A stretch of 64,000 nucleotides of DNA from Bizionia sp. M204. Its GTDB lineage: Bacteria > Bacteroidota > Bacteroidia > Flavobacteriales > Flavobacteriaceae. The DNA lies in assembly GCF_023205095.1 (NCBI RefSeq), contig NZ_CP046242.1, forward strand, positions 2,841,001 through 2,905,000, in the 5' to 3' direction. The first letter of the stretch is position 1. Every line of letters starts with the position of its first letter. The notes under the pieces were generated by a model. That model made no database searches. It had not been told where the DNA came from and was given only the letters and a program-made list of their open reading frames with translations. Shown here piece by piece: positions 1-9,538 of this stretch. Both the position numbers and the translations under genes were made by a program.

Positions 1-528
1 ATAGCCTGTTTTAAATAAAATATTTTCTAATAAAAATTTATCTCCAGCTTTTACATCGCCTTTTATGGCTTCAGAAAAATCCTTTTTTTTAGGTTTTACT
101 AATTCGGCTTCTGTTCTTGGGGGCGAATAGGGTTTTACACGAATTTCAACTTTGCGGTTTAAGCCACGAATTTTGGCGACATTTTCTTCATCTAAAACTT
201 TTAGTAATACTTCGCCTTTGCCATCTACATTGGTAATTTTAGATTCATCAAACTCATTATTCGAAAAAATGGTTTTAATAGAATTGGCTCGATATTGCGA
301 GAGTTTTAAATTATAAGAATCACTCCCCGTATCATCGGTAAAACCGTAAATGGAAATTTTTTCAATATCTAGAGATTCTATTTCGGAAAGGAATAATAGC
401 AACCTACTTTCTTCCGTTGGTAATACCACATATTCATCCGTTTCAAAAAACACAATATGCCTGCGCTCTTCTTGCGAAAAAAGCCAGTTGAAACCAATAA
501 AAAATAGGATGACTATTCTTGTTTTCAT
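1..528 (-). CDS. OmpA-family outer membrane protein, partial (3' end outside window)
   Basis: The first 176 codons of a leftward gene are visible and the 3' end lies outside the window. The product starts MKTRIVILFFIGFNWLFSQ, a typical short flavobacterial signal peptide. It is followed by a segment reading SIYGFTDDTGSDSYNLKLSQ-YRANSIKTIF. That is the beta/alpha/beta core of the OmpA C-terminal peptidoglycan-binding fold, with the family's G-x-T/A-D-x-x-G-x-x-x-Y-N-x-x-L-S-x-x-R-A pattern. I infer a periplasm-facing, peptidoglycan-anchored envelope protein. The domain sits unusually close to the N-terminus, so whatever follows beyond the window must be another domain, possibly a second OmpA or a beta-barrel module. 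The gene begins 35 bases after the S41 peptidase stop in the same direction, so it is probably the last gene of an rnpA-S41-OmpA transcript. Confidence 0.75.
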   Translation of the reverse strand, partial: MKTRIVILFFIGFNWLFSQEERRHIVFFETDEYVVLPTEESRLLLFLSEIESLDIEKISIYGFTDDTGSDSYNLKLSQYRANSIKTIFSNNEFDESKITNVDGKGEVLLKVLDEENVAKIRGLNRKVEIRVKPYSPPRTEAELVKPKKKDFSEAIKGDVKAGDKFLLENILFKTGY

Positions 529-563
529 TACTAAAAGGGCATATAAATTTCAATATATTTAAA

Positions 564-2198
564 TTATTTTAAATAACCATTATAAGTACTTGGATTCGAT
601 AATATATTGGCTGCTTTTTTAATTTCTAAATTATGAACTTTATAATAATCATACAAACCTTCACGATACACGTATCGCTTAACAATTTCATCTGTTAAAA
701 GGGTTAATAAATCTGCTTTATTCTCATCAATAGCAAGTGCTTTGGAGTTATTTAAATTACTAATTAATGTGTTATAATCTTTTTGAATGTTATCATCTAG
801 TTGTTCCTTTTCAGCACTTTTTAAGACCTCTTCCAAGGCTTTTTCGGTTTCGGTAACATAGGTGAAATTATTCGTGTTTAAATAGCTTTTAAAATCATTA
901 AAATCCGCGTTGGATAATTCAAAATCAGTAACATTCAAATTTGGATGCTTGTAATAATAATCCGTTGCATAATCGAATATTAAAAAGTCGTTTTGAATAG
1001 CATTTGTAATGGCGGAATTTTCAATAACATTTAAGGTTTCATCCGGTAAAACACCACCACCATCAAAAACCTTACGGCCGTTTTTAGTTTTAAACTCGTT
1101 GTAATTATCTTTTTCGATACGTACAGCATTGTTATTATCATCACGATGCCAATAATCTAATGCTTGAATACAACGCCCAGAAGGCGTGTAATAACGCGAA
1201 ATGGTAATTTTAAGTTGTGTACCATAAGACAAGGGCTTTGGTCGTTGTACAAGGCCTTTTCCAAAACTTCTAGAACCCACAATTACAGCACGATCTAAAT
1301 CTTGTAAGGAACCTGAAACAATCTCACTAGCTGATGCGCTTCCCCCATTAATAAGAACCACTAATGGAATTTCCGTATCAATTGGCTCTTTTTGGGTGTA
1401 ATATTCACGATTATATTTTTTGACTTTAGATTTAGTTGTTACAACCAATTGCCCTTTAGGGATAAATAGATTTACCACATTTACAGCTTCCAATAATAAA
1501 CCGCCAGGATTGCCACGTAAATCTAAAATAACACGTTCGGCACCTTGTGCTTTTAAATCACGCAAGGCATAACCTGTTTGTTGGGAGGCTTTATTATTAA
1601 ATTTATTTAAAACAATATAGCCTGTTTTATCATCCACCATAGAAAAATGAGGAACCGCATCAATTTCAATTTCCGACCGGGTAATTTTTGTAGTAAACTC
1701 CTTGCCTTGACGTAAGTAGGTAACATTTACTTGAGAACCGTTGGTGCCTTTTAGCAAATCGCCAGCGTCATCTTTATAATTGGCAATGACGGTGTTTTCT
1801 ATTTTTATAATTTCATCACCAGCTTTTAAACCGGCTTTATCTGCCGGATAATCTTTATATGGTTCAATAATAACTAGTTTGTCTTTCATGGTGCGCACAT
1901 TGGCACCAATTCCGGTATAATCACCAGTACGTCTTATTTTTTCAGCTTCTACATCTTGTTCATTGTAAAATTGGGTATAAGGATCTAAATCTTTCAGCAT
2001 GCTTTTAATGGCAGTATCCATTAATTCAGCAGGATTGGTTTCATCCACATAATTCATATTAATTTCTTTATATAAGGTGGTGAAGATTTCAATTTGCTTT
2101 GCTATTTCAAAAAAATCGTTTTGAAAAGCCGAACCTGTTATGAAAACAGTGAGCGCGAAAAAGGGGATAAGGATGCGCTTTTTAAGTAATTTTTTCAT
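564..2198 (-). CDS. S41 family C-terminal processing peptidase (CtpA/Prc type)
   Basis: This is a periplasmic or inner-membrane-anchored tail-specific serine protease of 544 residues. An N-terminal hydrophobic segment (about residues 8-25) is a signal peptide or anchor. A PDZ domain (about 90-170, with the GIGANV and GLKAGDEIIKI signatures) precedes the S41 protease core. The catalytic Ser/Lys dyad can be placed at S289 (in GGSASASE) and K314 (in SFGKG). Their 25-residue spacing matches known carboxy-terminal processing proteases. The last 150 residues are a charged C-terminal extension typical of Bacteroidota members. Its start codon overlaps the end of rnpA by 17 bases, so the two are probably translationally coupled. 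Substrates cannot be read from the sequence; the family trims envelope proteins. Confidence 0.93.
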   Translation of the reverse strand: MKKLLKKRILIPFFALTVFITGSAFQNDFFEIAKQIEIFTTLYKEINMNYVDETNPAELMDTAIKSMLKDLDPYTQFYNEQDVEAEKIRRTGDYTGIGANVRTMKDKLVIIEPYKDYPADKAGLKAGDEIIKIENTVIANYKDDAGDLLKGTNGSQVNVTYLRQGKEFTTKITRSEIEIDAVPHFSMVDDKTGYIVLNKFNNKASQQTGYALRDLKAQGAERVILDLRGNPGGLLLEAVNVVNLFIPKGQLVVTTKSKVKKYNREYYTQKEPIDTEIPLVVLINGGSASASEIVSGSLQDLDRAVIVGSRSFGKGLVQRPKPLSYGTQLKITISRYYTPSGRCIQALDYWHRDDNNNAVRIEKDNYNEFKTKNGRKVFDGGGVLPDETLNVIENSAITNAIQNDFLIFDYATDYYYKHPNLNVTDFELSNADFNDFKSYLNTNNFTYVTETEKALEEVLKSAEKEQLDDNIQKDYNTLISNLNNSKALAIDENKADLLTLLTDEIVKRYVYREGLYDYYKVHNLEIKKAANILSNPSTYNGYLK

Positions 2199-2583
2199 TG
2201 CTAGTTTCTTTAAACGTGGTGTTTGTAAACTTTTTAAATAGTTTATTCATGGACTGCTCCACCTGAATATACGTTGGTTTACTGCTACCAATGTACAAAA
2301 TCATAAACGCATAAGATGTTGTAATGTTGTTAAAATATGTGGTTTTGTTTAATCTATATGCTTCACGCATCAAGCGTTTAATGCGGATCCTATCCACTGC
2401 TTTTTTAAAGTATTTTTTGGATACGGAAACGCCTGTTTTTATTGGAGTATCTGCATCATCGGGCGAAGTTTCCATATAAACCATACGAAATGGATACGCA
2501 GAAACCGATTGCCCTTTGGTAAAGAGTTTATCTATCAGTTTTTTACTTTTTAATTTTTCGTGTTTGTTGTAGGTTCTATCCAT
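2182..2583 (-). CDS. rnpA: Ribonuclease P protein component
   Basis: The gene encodes the protein subunit of RNase P, which binds the catalytic RNA and helps mature the 5' ends of tRNA precursors. The 133 residues match the family's size. The basic signature (KKAVDRIRIKRLMREAYRLN, about residues 71-90) corresponds to the conserved RNR-type motif, with the N-terminal F-x-K-G-x-S region before it (LFTKGQSVSA). It is not next to rpmH here, unlike the classic oriC-side arrangement; it heads a leftward run with an S41 peptidase. The 3' end overlaps the peptidase start by 17 bases. A terminator hairpin lies just upstream at 2614-2646, separating it from the M1 peptidase gene. Confidence 0.95.
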   Translation of the reverse strand: MDRTYNKHEKLKSKKLIDKLFTKGQSVSAYPFRMVYMETSPDDADTPIKTGVSVSKKYFKKAVDRIRIKRLMREAYRLNKTTYFNNITTSYAFMILYIGSSKPTYIQVEQSMNKLFKKFTNTTFKETSNEKIT

Positions 2584-2613
2584 GCCGTTTCAAAGGTACA
2601 AAGTAAGCATAAA

Positions 2614-2646
2614 AAAAAGCTGCTTTTAATAAAAAAGCAGCTTTTT
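2614..2646 (-). terminator. Intrinsic terminator after M1 peptidase gene
   Basis: A perfect stem (AAAAAGCTGCTTTT at 2614-2627 pairing with AAAAGCAGCTTTTT at 2633-2646) has a 5-base loop and T runs on either strand. It lies just beyond the stop of the leftward M1 peptidase gene and before rnpA. Confidence 0.8.
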
Positions 2647-2663
2647 GAATACTTTAAAAAAAA

Positions 2664-4463
2664 TTATTTCTCCAGTTTATTATTCTCACGATTAACATCT
2701 GCAACCCATTGTTTTGGGTCTATTTCAACAGACTTTACGGCTTTTGAAACTTCAAACGTGTAGTTTGGATTTGCCCAAGCCCAATCTGCAATAATAGTAG
2801 CTTCTGTTGGTTTTTCACCACGCATCATTTGTAGCGGAATATAAAAATCTTCGGTTGTACCATCGGTATAGGTAACCGTTAAATCTATAGGCATTGGCAT
2901 AATATCAATCCGCTCTATAGAAATGGTTTTACCCTCAAAACTTTTCACCGCATAGTCAATGGTATTGGTGGTTTGTGCAAAATCAATTAAATACCAATCC
3001 AATTCCAAATCCGTTACTTTTTCAGCTGTACGAATAATATCTAGTGGTGTTGGGTGCTTAAATTTAAAATCATTAAAATATTTTTTAATGGTTTTACTTA
3101 AATTGTCTTCACCAATAATGTAACCCAATTGTGATAAAAACACAGAACCTTTACTGTATGCTGAAATACCATAAGCCTGATTATAAGCATAACGATCTGC
3201 ATGCGTTGTTAATGGTTGCTCTTTATCAGATTTTGCTAAAAACAAATAGCTTCTATAAGATCCTGAAGTAGGATGGTCATTGCCTTCATTCATCACTTCA
3301 TTCATGGCGTAATCACTGTAATAACTTGTAAACCCTTCATCCATCCATTCATGTTTAGTTTCGTTAGTTGCTAATAAAAACTGAAACCAAGTATGTGCTA
3401 ATTCGTGTGCCGTAACACCAACTAAACTTCCAAACGAACGATTTCCAGTTATTAAAGTACCCATAGCATACTCCATACCGCCATCACCACCTTGAATAAC
3501 CGAGTATTGCTTGTATGGATAGTCTCCAATATGCTCACTGAAATATTGCATTAAAGCAACTGTTTTAGGTTGTAATTTTTTCCAAAAATCTAATTTTTCG
3601 GCATCCAGTGTGTTTTTGTAGTAAAAATGCAATAATGGTCCATCAGGAACTTGCATGGTATCGTGAATATAATCAGGATCTGCAGCCCACATAAAATCGT
3701 GAACTTGCGGAGCTATAATATGAATGGTTTTTTTATTTCCTTTTATTTTCACGTCTTCTTGCTGATAGCCTGTACTACCAACCACGTAATTTTTATCAAT
3801 GGTTAATTTAACATCAAAATCGCCCCAAACACTGTGAAACTCACGTCCAATGTAGGGATCGGCATGCCAGCCTTCAAAATCATATTCAGCTAATTTTGGA
3901 TACCATTGCACCATAGATAAGGCTACACCTTCTGCGCTATTTCGACCAGAACGACGAATTTGAACAGGTACTTGACCATCAAAATCCATATCAAATGTTA
4001 CAGATTCTCCTGGTTGAATAGGTTTTGCTAAATCTACTTCTAGAACCGTACCAACGGTTTCATGTTTTAATGTTGTTCCATTTTGCTTTAATGAATTGAC
4101 TTTTATATACCCAATTTCGTTAGGTTGTAGTTTACTTATTCTATCGCCAACACGTCTGTCTGGATCTGAAATAGTTCTAGAACGTATATCCATTTCACTA
4201 CCTGGTTGAAAAGCATTGAAATATAAATGATAATATACGCGGTTTAAAACATCGGGTGAATTATTGGTGTATACTAATTTCTGTTTACCTTGGTATTGAA
4301 AGGATTCCACATCCATATCAATTTCCATTTTATAGTCAACATGTTGTTGCCAATAATACGGGTCGTTGGATTTTTCTACTGAATTTTGCGCTTCTACTTG
4401 ACTGGTTGTACCACAAGCTAATAGAAGACCTAAACAGCATACGGAAAGCATGATTTTTTTCAT
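2664..4463 (-). CDS. M1 family zinc metallopeptidase (aminopeptidase N-like)
   Basis: This 599-residue secreted or lipid-anchored zinc peptidase carries the M1 signature H353-E354-x-x-H357 followed 19 residues later by E376 (HEWMDEGF). These give the full HExxH-x18-E zinc site. A GAMEN-equivalent substrate motif is visible as GGMEYAMGT upstream of it. The N-terminus (MKKIMLSVCCLGLLLACGTT) is a lipoprotein signal with Cys17 as the likely lipidation site. The N-terminal beta domain (about 30-250) precedes the thermolysin-like catalytic domain. The product probably cleaves N-terminal residues from peptides at the cell surface or in the periplasm. The gene lies between two hairpin terminators and so appears monocistronic. 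Confidence 0.93.
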   Translation of the reverse strand: MKKIMLSVCCLGLLLACGTTSQVEAQNSVEKSNDPYYWQQHVDYKMEIDMDVESFQYQGKQKLVYTNNSPDVLNRVYYHLYFNAFQPGSEMDIRSRTISDPDRRVGDRISKLQPNEIGYIKVNSLKQNGTTLKHETVGTVLEVDLAKPIQPGESVTFDMDFDGQVPVQIRRSGRNSAEGVALSMVQWYPKLAEYDFEGWHADPYIGREFHSVWGDFDVKLTIDKNYVVGSTGYQQEDVKIKGNKKTIHIIAPQVHDFMWAADPDYIHDTMQVPDGPLLHFYYKNTLDAEKLDFWKKLQPKTVALMQYFSEHIGDYPYKQYSVIQGGDGGMEYAMGTLITGNRSFGSLVGVTAHELAHTWFQFLLATNETKHEWMDEGFTSYYSDYAMNEVMNEGNDHPTSGSYRSYLFLAKSDKEQPLTTHADRYAYNQAYGISAYSKGSVFLSQLGYIIGEDNLSKTIKKYFNDFKFKHPTPLDIIRTAEKVTDLELDWYLIDFAQTTNTIDYAVKSFEGKTISIERIDIMPMPIDLTVTYTDGTTEDFYIPLQMMRGEKPTEATIIADWAWANPNYTFEVSKAVKSVEIDPKQWVADVNRENNKLEK

Positions 4464-4481
4464 AATACGTAAAATTTAAGT

Positions 4482-4518
4482 AAAAAAAATCCCATCGGTT
4501 TAGGATGAGATTTTTTTT
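4482..4518 (-). terminator. Intrinsic terminator after S8 peptidase gene
   Basis: An A-run, a stem (AAATCcCATC pairing with GATGaGATTT around a TAGG-type loop) and a T-run lie between the subtilase gene stop and the M1 peptidase start. Read on the minus strand the stem is followed by a T stretch. Confidence 0.7.
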
Positions 4519-4530
4519 GTTATAAAATAA

Positions 4531-6138
4531 TTATTTCATCTGGCTAGCCATGATTAGTGCGTTGTAAGCATTGACCATTTTACCTGATTTTGTTAAATCG
4601 CCAAATGGTCTAACATCAGTAGCTTCACCACCAACAATAACCTTTGTTTTAACAGCAATTCCAGAATCTAAAATCACTTGCTTAACTTGTTCTGCAGATA
4701 ATTTTGGATAGTAAGAACGAATTAAAGCAGCAACTCCAGCAACTGCAGGAGCAGCCATTGATGTTCCACCTTTAGTATCGTATTCATTTTCTGGTGTTGC
4801 AGAATATACTTTAGCTCCTGGCGCAAAAACATCTACATTTATTTTTCCGTAGTTAGAAAAACCAGCAACCATACCAGAACCATATTTAGGCTCTAAAGCA
4901 CCCACTGTAATAAAGGTTTTTGATACTTCTGGACCTGTTCCAATGGCATCATTTGGAAATACATCTTTAGTATCTATATCTATACCTTCGTTTCCTGCAG
5001 CATTAATAAAAAGCACGTCATTATCACTTGCATATTTAATAGCATCACGAACCCAGTCACTGTGAGGTGAGTAATATTTTCCAAAACTTCCGTTTATAAT
5101 TTTAGCCCCATTGTCAACAGCATAGCGAATTGCTAATGCAATATCTTTGTCATATTCGTCGCCATTTGGTACAGCGCGTAAACTCATAAGTTCAACGTTG
5201 TTTGCCACACCGTTTGCACCTAAACCGTTATTACGTTCTGCAAGAATTATAGCTGCAACGTGCGTACCATGACTTTCACCTTTTTCAGAAGGCATAACGT
5301 TGCCATTTCCGTAACCTACATCTGATAAATTGTCTGGATCATCACCAGTTGTTCTACCTTTTAAGTCTTTATTTAAGTTTACATTTACTTGATCCGTAAA
5401 ATAATCAACACCACCTTTAATAGCTTTTAATGCAGCTTCTGAATTTTCTAAACCATTAGCATACATGTTTTGTAACATGGCAGCAGCTTGTTTTACATCT
5501 GCTTTATCAGTATCAATAGCAGCAACTTCTTCTTTGGTATAATCTTCTTTTCCTAAATGCTTAGAAATCGTTTCGTCAGATGTTTTAACCATTTGATAAA
5601 TTTGGTCATAACGTTCCTTGTTAGCTACGGCTTCTTGGTATTTCTCTTCATATTCTGCTAAAGCAGCATCATATTGTGGATTTGATTTATCGCCTTTTAC
5701 AATAATTCTTACAAATTCCAATTGTTCATCATAAGCATCGCCTAAAAAGTTCCAACCATGAATATCATCAATGTATCCATTGTTATCATCATCAATTCCG
5801 TTTCCAGGAATTTCATTTTTGTTGGTCCAAAGTACACCAGCTAAATCTTCGTGCTCAATATCAATTCCAGAGTCGATAACAGCTACAATTACCGTTTCGC
5901 CTTTTTTATTTTTAATGATTTCAGCATAGGCTTTATCTACACTCATACCAGGAATGGTATCTGTTACAAGGTCTAAATGTCCCCAATTTTGCTTTTCAGC
6001 TTCTGTAAGATCACTGACTTTTAACGGTACTGTATCAATGTTTTCAATAGGTGTCGATAAAACTTCGGCACCACCACCACAACTGGTCATTACTACAGCA
6101 GTACAGGCTGTAAATACAAATGATTTAATAAATTTCAT
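4531..6138 (-). CDS. S8 family subtilisin-like serine peptidase (lipoprotein)
   Basis: This is a 535-residue subtilase. The catalytic triad is readable: D89 in AVIDSGIDIEHED, H290 in ESHGTHVA and S460 in GGTSMAAP. The start MKFIKSFVFTACTAVVMTSCGGG is a lipoprotein signal with Cys20 as the probable lipidated residue, so the enzyme is likely anchored in the outer or inner membrane. An odd feature is a 200-residue gap between catalytic Asp and His, where canonical subtilisins have about 30-40 residues. The insertion (roughly 110-275) is rich in charged helical sequence (YEEKYQEAVANKERYDQIY) and could act as a lid or dimer element. No T9SS sorting domain is present at the C-terminus. The gene stands alone between terminators and the MBL gene. 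Confidence 0.93.
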   Translation of the reverse strand: MKFIKSFVFTACTAVVMTSCGGGAEVLSTPIENIDTVPLKVSDLTEAEKQNWGHLDLVTDTIPGMSVDKAYAEIIKNKKGETVIVAVIDSGIDIEHEDLAGVLWTNKNEIPGNGIDDDNNGYIDDIHGWNFLGDAYDEQLEFVRIIVKGDKSNPQYDAALAEYEEKYQEAVANKERYDQIYQMVKTSDETISKHLGKEDYTKEEVAAIDTDKADVKQAAAMLQNMYANGLENSEAALKAIKGGVDYFTDQVNVNLNKDLKGRTTGDDPDNLSDVGYGNGNVMPSEKGESHGTHVAAIILAERNNGLGANGVANNVELMSLRAVPNGDEYDKDIALAIRYAVDNGAKIINGSFGKYYSPHSDWVRDAIKYASDNDVLFINAAGNEGIDIDTKDVFPNDAIGTGPEVSKTFITVGALEPKYGSGMVAGFSNYGKINVDVFAPGAKVYSATPENEYDTKGGTSMAAPAVAGVAALIRSYYPKLSAEQVKQVILDSGIAVKTKVIVGGEATDVRPFGDLTKSGKMVNAYNALIMASQMK

Positions 6139-6153
6139 GTTTAAAATATAAGT

Positions 6154-7020
6154 TTAGTTAAAAATTTCATTACAGGTAAAAACGTCTTGTAATCGCACGC
6201 CTTTTTCTGTGTTTTTTACTGTAATAATTTCATTATGTGCGTCGTGCTCCAAAAATAGGTAATAATTATTATCTGCTGCCATTTTCAGAAATTTTTCTTT
6301 TTCATCTAATGTCAGTAATGGTCTTGTATCATAACCCATTACAAAGGGTAGTGGAAGGTGTCCTGCGGTTGGTAGCAAATCTGCCATAAAACAAATGGTT
6401 TTTCCTTTGTATTGAATCATTGGAATCATTTGTTTATCGGTATGGCCATCGGCATAAAAAATATCGAAACCTAATTCGGAATTCCGCTGAATATCACCAT
6501 GTGGAACTGGTGTAAATTTTAATTGTCCACTGTTTTTAATAGGTTCAATATTTTCTTTTAAAAATGATGCTTTTTCACGATTGTTGGGTTTTGTTGCCCA
6601 ATTCCAATGGTCATTATTACTCCAAAAATGTGCATTTTTAAAAGCCGGTTCGTAGTCAGTTTTGTCTTTATTCCATTGAATACTTCCACCACAATGGTCA
6701 AAATGTAAATGCGTCATGAAGACATCGGTTATATCATCCCGATGAAACCCGTATTGTTTTAATGATTTATTAATGGAGTCATTTCCCCATAAATAGTAAT
6801 AGCCAAAAAATTTATCACTTTGTTTGTCACCCATTCCTGTATCAATAAGCGTGAGTTTATTGCCGTCTTCAATTAATAAACAACGTGCAGCAATATCAAT
6901 CATGTTATTGGCATCTGCAGGATTGGTTTTTTGCCAAAGCGATTTTGGTACCACGCCAAACATAGCACCACCATCAAGTTTAAAATTACCGGAATTTATA
7001 GGATATAATTTCATAAGCAT
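6154..7020 (-). CDS. MBL-fold metallo-hydrolase
   Basis: This 288-residue protein has the metallo-beta-lactamase fold signature H104-L-H106-F-D108-H109, plus later metal ligands in VPHGD, YADGHTD and DLLPTAGH. No signal peptide is present, so it is cytosolic. The family (glyoxalase II, lactonase, quorum-quenching enzymes and others) hydrolyses esters, lactones or thioesters. The lactonase-like subgroup (YtnP/AttM) is the nearest by general architecture, but the substrate is not decided by sequence. The start could be the ATG at 7020 or a second ATG two codons downstream (7014) that begins MKLYPINSG; the latter is equally plausible. It lies 15 bases upstream of the S8 peptidase gene in the same direction, but the functions do not obviously relate. 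Confidence 0.85.
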   Translation of the reverse strand: MLMKLYPINSGNFKLDGGAMFGVVPKSLWQKTNPADANNMIDIAARCLLIEDGNKLTLIDTGMGDKQSDKFFGYYYLWGNDSINKSLKQYGFHRDDITDVFMTHLHFDHCGGSIQWNKDKTDYEPAFKNAHFWSNNDHWNWATKPNNREKASFLKENIEPIKNSGQLKFTPVPHGDIQRNSELGFDIFYADGHTDKQMIPMIQYKGKTICFMADLLPTAGHLPLPFVMGYDTRPLLTLDEKEKFLKMAADNNYYLFLEHDAHNEIITVKNTEKGVRLQDVFTCNEIFN

Positions 7021-7157
7021 GCAAATTACGAATTCATGCCATATTACTGAAAATTATGCACTGATATTAGAAGTTTTTTAACATTTAAAAATGTAAAGAA
7101 GATTTGGGTTTTATTTGTTGCTGTGAAAAATTACTCTAATTTTATAAAAAGGAAATT

Positions 7158-7502
7158 ATGAAAACACCATCACCATTAAAGATTAAAAATATGAAATTAC
7201 TCCGTTTTGGTCGTGATTTTAAACCAGATAGTGAGGTGATTTTAAGAGATTATTTAGCCATAGAACGCACGCGTCTTGCCAATGAACGCACCTTATTATC
7301 TTATATCCGATCGTCTTTATATTTACTATTAGGTGGTATTGCCTTTTTACAATTGAAAGATTTTCCAGATTTTCAATATTTAGCTTTACTTTCACTGGTA
7401 TTTAGTGCGCTATTTTTAATTATTGGTGTCTATCGTTTTGTATTATTAAAAAAGAGCCTGAAACGCTTATATTACATGTCTGAATCTCAGAATGATGATT
7501 AA
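7158..7502 (+). CDS. DUF202 small membrane protein
   Basis: This 114-residue protein has the DUF202/YidH signature RDYLAIERTRLANERTLLSY, immediately followed by two hydrophobic helices (about residues 53-75 and 80-105). It is an inner-membrane protein of unknown function; E. coli YidH/YidG are the reference members. The gene is divergent from the MBL gene and 31 bases upstream of the SLC13-type permease, so it may be cotranscribed with that transporter. Confidence 0.85.
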   Translation: MKTPSPLKIKNMKLLRFGRDFKPDSEVILRDYLAIERTRLANERTLLSYIRSSLYLLLGGIAFLQLKDFPDFQYLALLSLVFSALFLIIGVYRFVLLKKSLKRLYYMSESQNDD

Positions 7503-7533
7503 TTTTATGTAAAAATACTTAATACGTTGCCTT

Positions 7534-9306
7534 ATGAGTATGGATCTCATGATTACGTTTGCCATAATAATTATTGGTGTCTTTCTTTTTGTAAAGGATT
7601 ATTTTTCTATTGATACCACCTCTATTTTAATTATGGCATTATTTATTGTGGCTGGTGTTTTAAATCCTGAAGAAGGCTTTTCAGGTTTTAATCATCCAGC
7701 AACGATAACTTTGGGATGTATTTTTGTTGTAAGTGGCGGTGTTTTTCATTCCGGTATTTTGGATGGGTTGAGTTATAAAATTATTAAACTAGCCAAAATT
7801 CATTACGTTGTAGCATTGGTTGTTTTTTGCGTTATAACGGCTTTATTTTCTGCGTTTATAAATGATACGGCTGTCGTAGCATTAATGTTACCCATAGCAT
7901 TAACCGTATGTCGGGAAACTGGAATTAGTCCAGGAAGATTACTCATGCCTATTTCCTTTGCAGCACTTTTTGGTGGTACGTGTACGCTTATTGGTACCTC
8001 AACAAATATATTAGTAAGTAGCTATGCCAAACAATATGGGTTGGAGCCATTTGGTATGTTCGAGTTTAGTCAAGCTGCCCTATGTTTATTGGTTGTTGGT
8101 TTTCTGTATATTTTTTTAATTAGTCCTTTATTACTTCCTAAAAATAAAAAACCCGATGCGTTAACGCTTGAAGCCAAGGAGTATATTACAGAATTAATGG
8201 TAGCGGAAGATTGTAGCGATATTAATAAACTAATTTCCGAAACCGCTCTTACAAATGATTATAAAATATCCGTTCTTTCTATATTAAGGGATGGCTATTT
8301 GTTATACGATTTAAACCCGGAAACCACCATCAAACAAGGCGATATTTTGAAGGTGATGCTTCCGCCTCAAACAATTAACAGGTTGTTAGATATTAAGGGA
8401 TACCAAGTTGAAGGCAGCCAGCGAATTAAAACGGCAGAAGATTCGTCTGAAGCATATAATATTTATGAGGTTATTATCCCGGTTGGATCACCATTAGCGG
8501 AAGGGACTTTAAAATCCATGCGATTTAATAGAACGTACAACATGGCGGTTTTAGCTATCAGGCAACGTGGTGATGTATTATTAGATAAACTAACGTCCAT
8601 TCATTTAAAAGAAGGCGATATGTTATTGGTTCTGGGAAGCAAGGCGGAACTTCAAAATTTAGAAAATCAAAAATTGGTGGTTACACTTTCTGAATATGAA
8701 AAGAAAAAAACCAATTATAAAAAAGCCATTCCGGCGGTTTTAATAGGAGTAGGTGTGGTTTTAGCGGCATCGTTAAATATTACTACTATATTAATAAGTG
8801 CTATGATAGGTGCTTTATTAATGGTTTTAACGGGTATTTTAAAACCTAAAGAAGCTTATCAAGCCGTAGAGTGGAAGGTTATTTTTATGATGGCTGGTGT
8901 CTTATCCATGGGAACAGCTTTAGAAAAAACAGGAGGTGCCACATTAATTGCTGATTTTATAGAGAAAACATTGGGTCAATACGATGCACATATTACCCTA
9001 AGTCTTTTGTTTTTAGTTTCATTTATTTCCACCAATTTAATTTCAAGCAAAGCTACAGCGGCATTAATGACACCTGTAGTAATTAGTTTGGCAGCCCTCA
9101 TGGAGGTTAGTGAACGGCCCTTTTTGGTTGCTGTTATGTTTGCCTGTTCTTTAACATTTATGACACCCATGAGTTATCCCACAAACACCATGGTTTATGC
9201 ACCTGGAAATTATAAATTCAATGATTTTTTAAAAGTAGGAACACCCTTAAACATTATAATTTGGATAGCAGCATCGTTTATAATTCCCTATTTCTTCCCA
9301 TTTTAA
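7534..9306 (+). CDS. SLC13/DASS-type anion:Na+ symporter with RCK_C domains
   Basis: This 590-residue inner-membrane transporter has the SLC13/ArsB superfamily layout. There is a first block of membrane helices (about 5-200), including the GTCTLIGTSTNILVSS substrate/Na+-loop motif. A cytosolic insert of two TrkA_C (RCK_C)-like domains follows (about 215-290 and 300-385, each ending near LKEGDMLLVLG-type strands). A second helix block (about 395-590) carries the mirror motif SSKATAALMTPV and the MSYPTNTMVY segment. Such proteins move sulfate, citrate or other dicarboxylates with sodium. The RCK_C pair suggests nucleotide or ligand gating, but the ligand and the substrate are inference. Confidence 0.87.
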   Translation: MSMDLMITFAIIIIGVFLFVKDYFSIDTTSILIMALFIVAGVLNPEEGFSGFNHPATITLGCIFVVSGGVFHSGILDGLSYKIIKLAKIHYVVALVVFCVITALFSAFINDTAVVALMLPIALTVCRETGISPGRLLMPISFAALFGGTCTLIGTSTNILVSSYAKQYGLEPFGMFEFSQAALCLLVVGFLYIFLISPLLLPKNKKPDALTLEAKEYITELMVAEDCSDINKLISETALTNDYKISVLSILRDGYLLYDLNPETTIKQGDILKVMLPPQTINRLLDIKGYQVEGSQRIKTAEDSSEAYNIYEVIIPVGSPLAEGTLKSMRFNRTYNMAVLAIRQRGDVLLDKLTSIHLKEGDMLLVLGSKAELQNLENQKLVVTLSEYEKKKTNYKKAIPAVLIGVGVVLAASLNITTILISAMIGALLMVLTGILKPKEAYQAVEWKVIFMMAGVLSMGTALEKTGGATLIADFIEKTLGQYDAHITLSLLFLVSFISTNLISSKATAALMTPVVISLAALMEVSERPFLVAVMFACSLTFMTPMSYPTNTMVYAPGNYKFNDFLKVGTPLNIIIWIAASFIIPYFFPF

Positions 9307-9538
9307 AGTGCCCTTTTTGTCAGTTTTATAAAATTCTATTCCTAAAAAATTTATTCACGTTGAATAAAAAACCTTATTTTACCATCAAATTTAAAATAGA
9401 AGCGCTGTGATGGTGTGGCTTTTTTAAATAAACAATTAAATTGCTTTATGTTTAATATTATAATTTTTAATTGTTTTTATGTTAGGTTTTATGCTAAATA
9501 CGACCTTTAAACCTTGAATTAGAAAAACAAAATACTAT

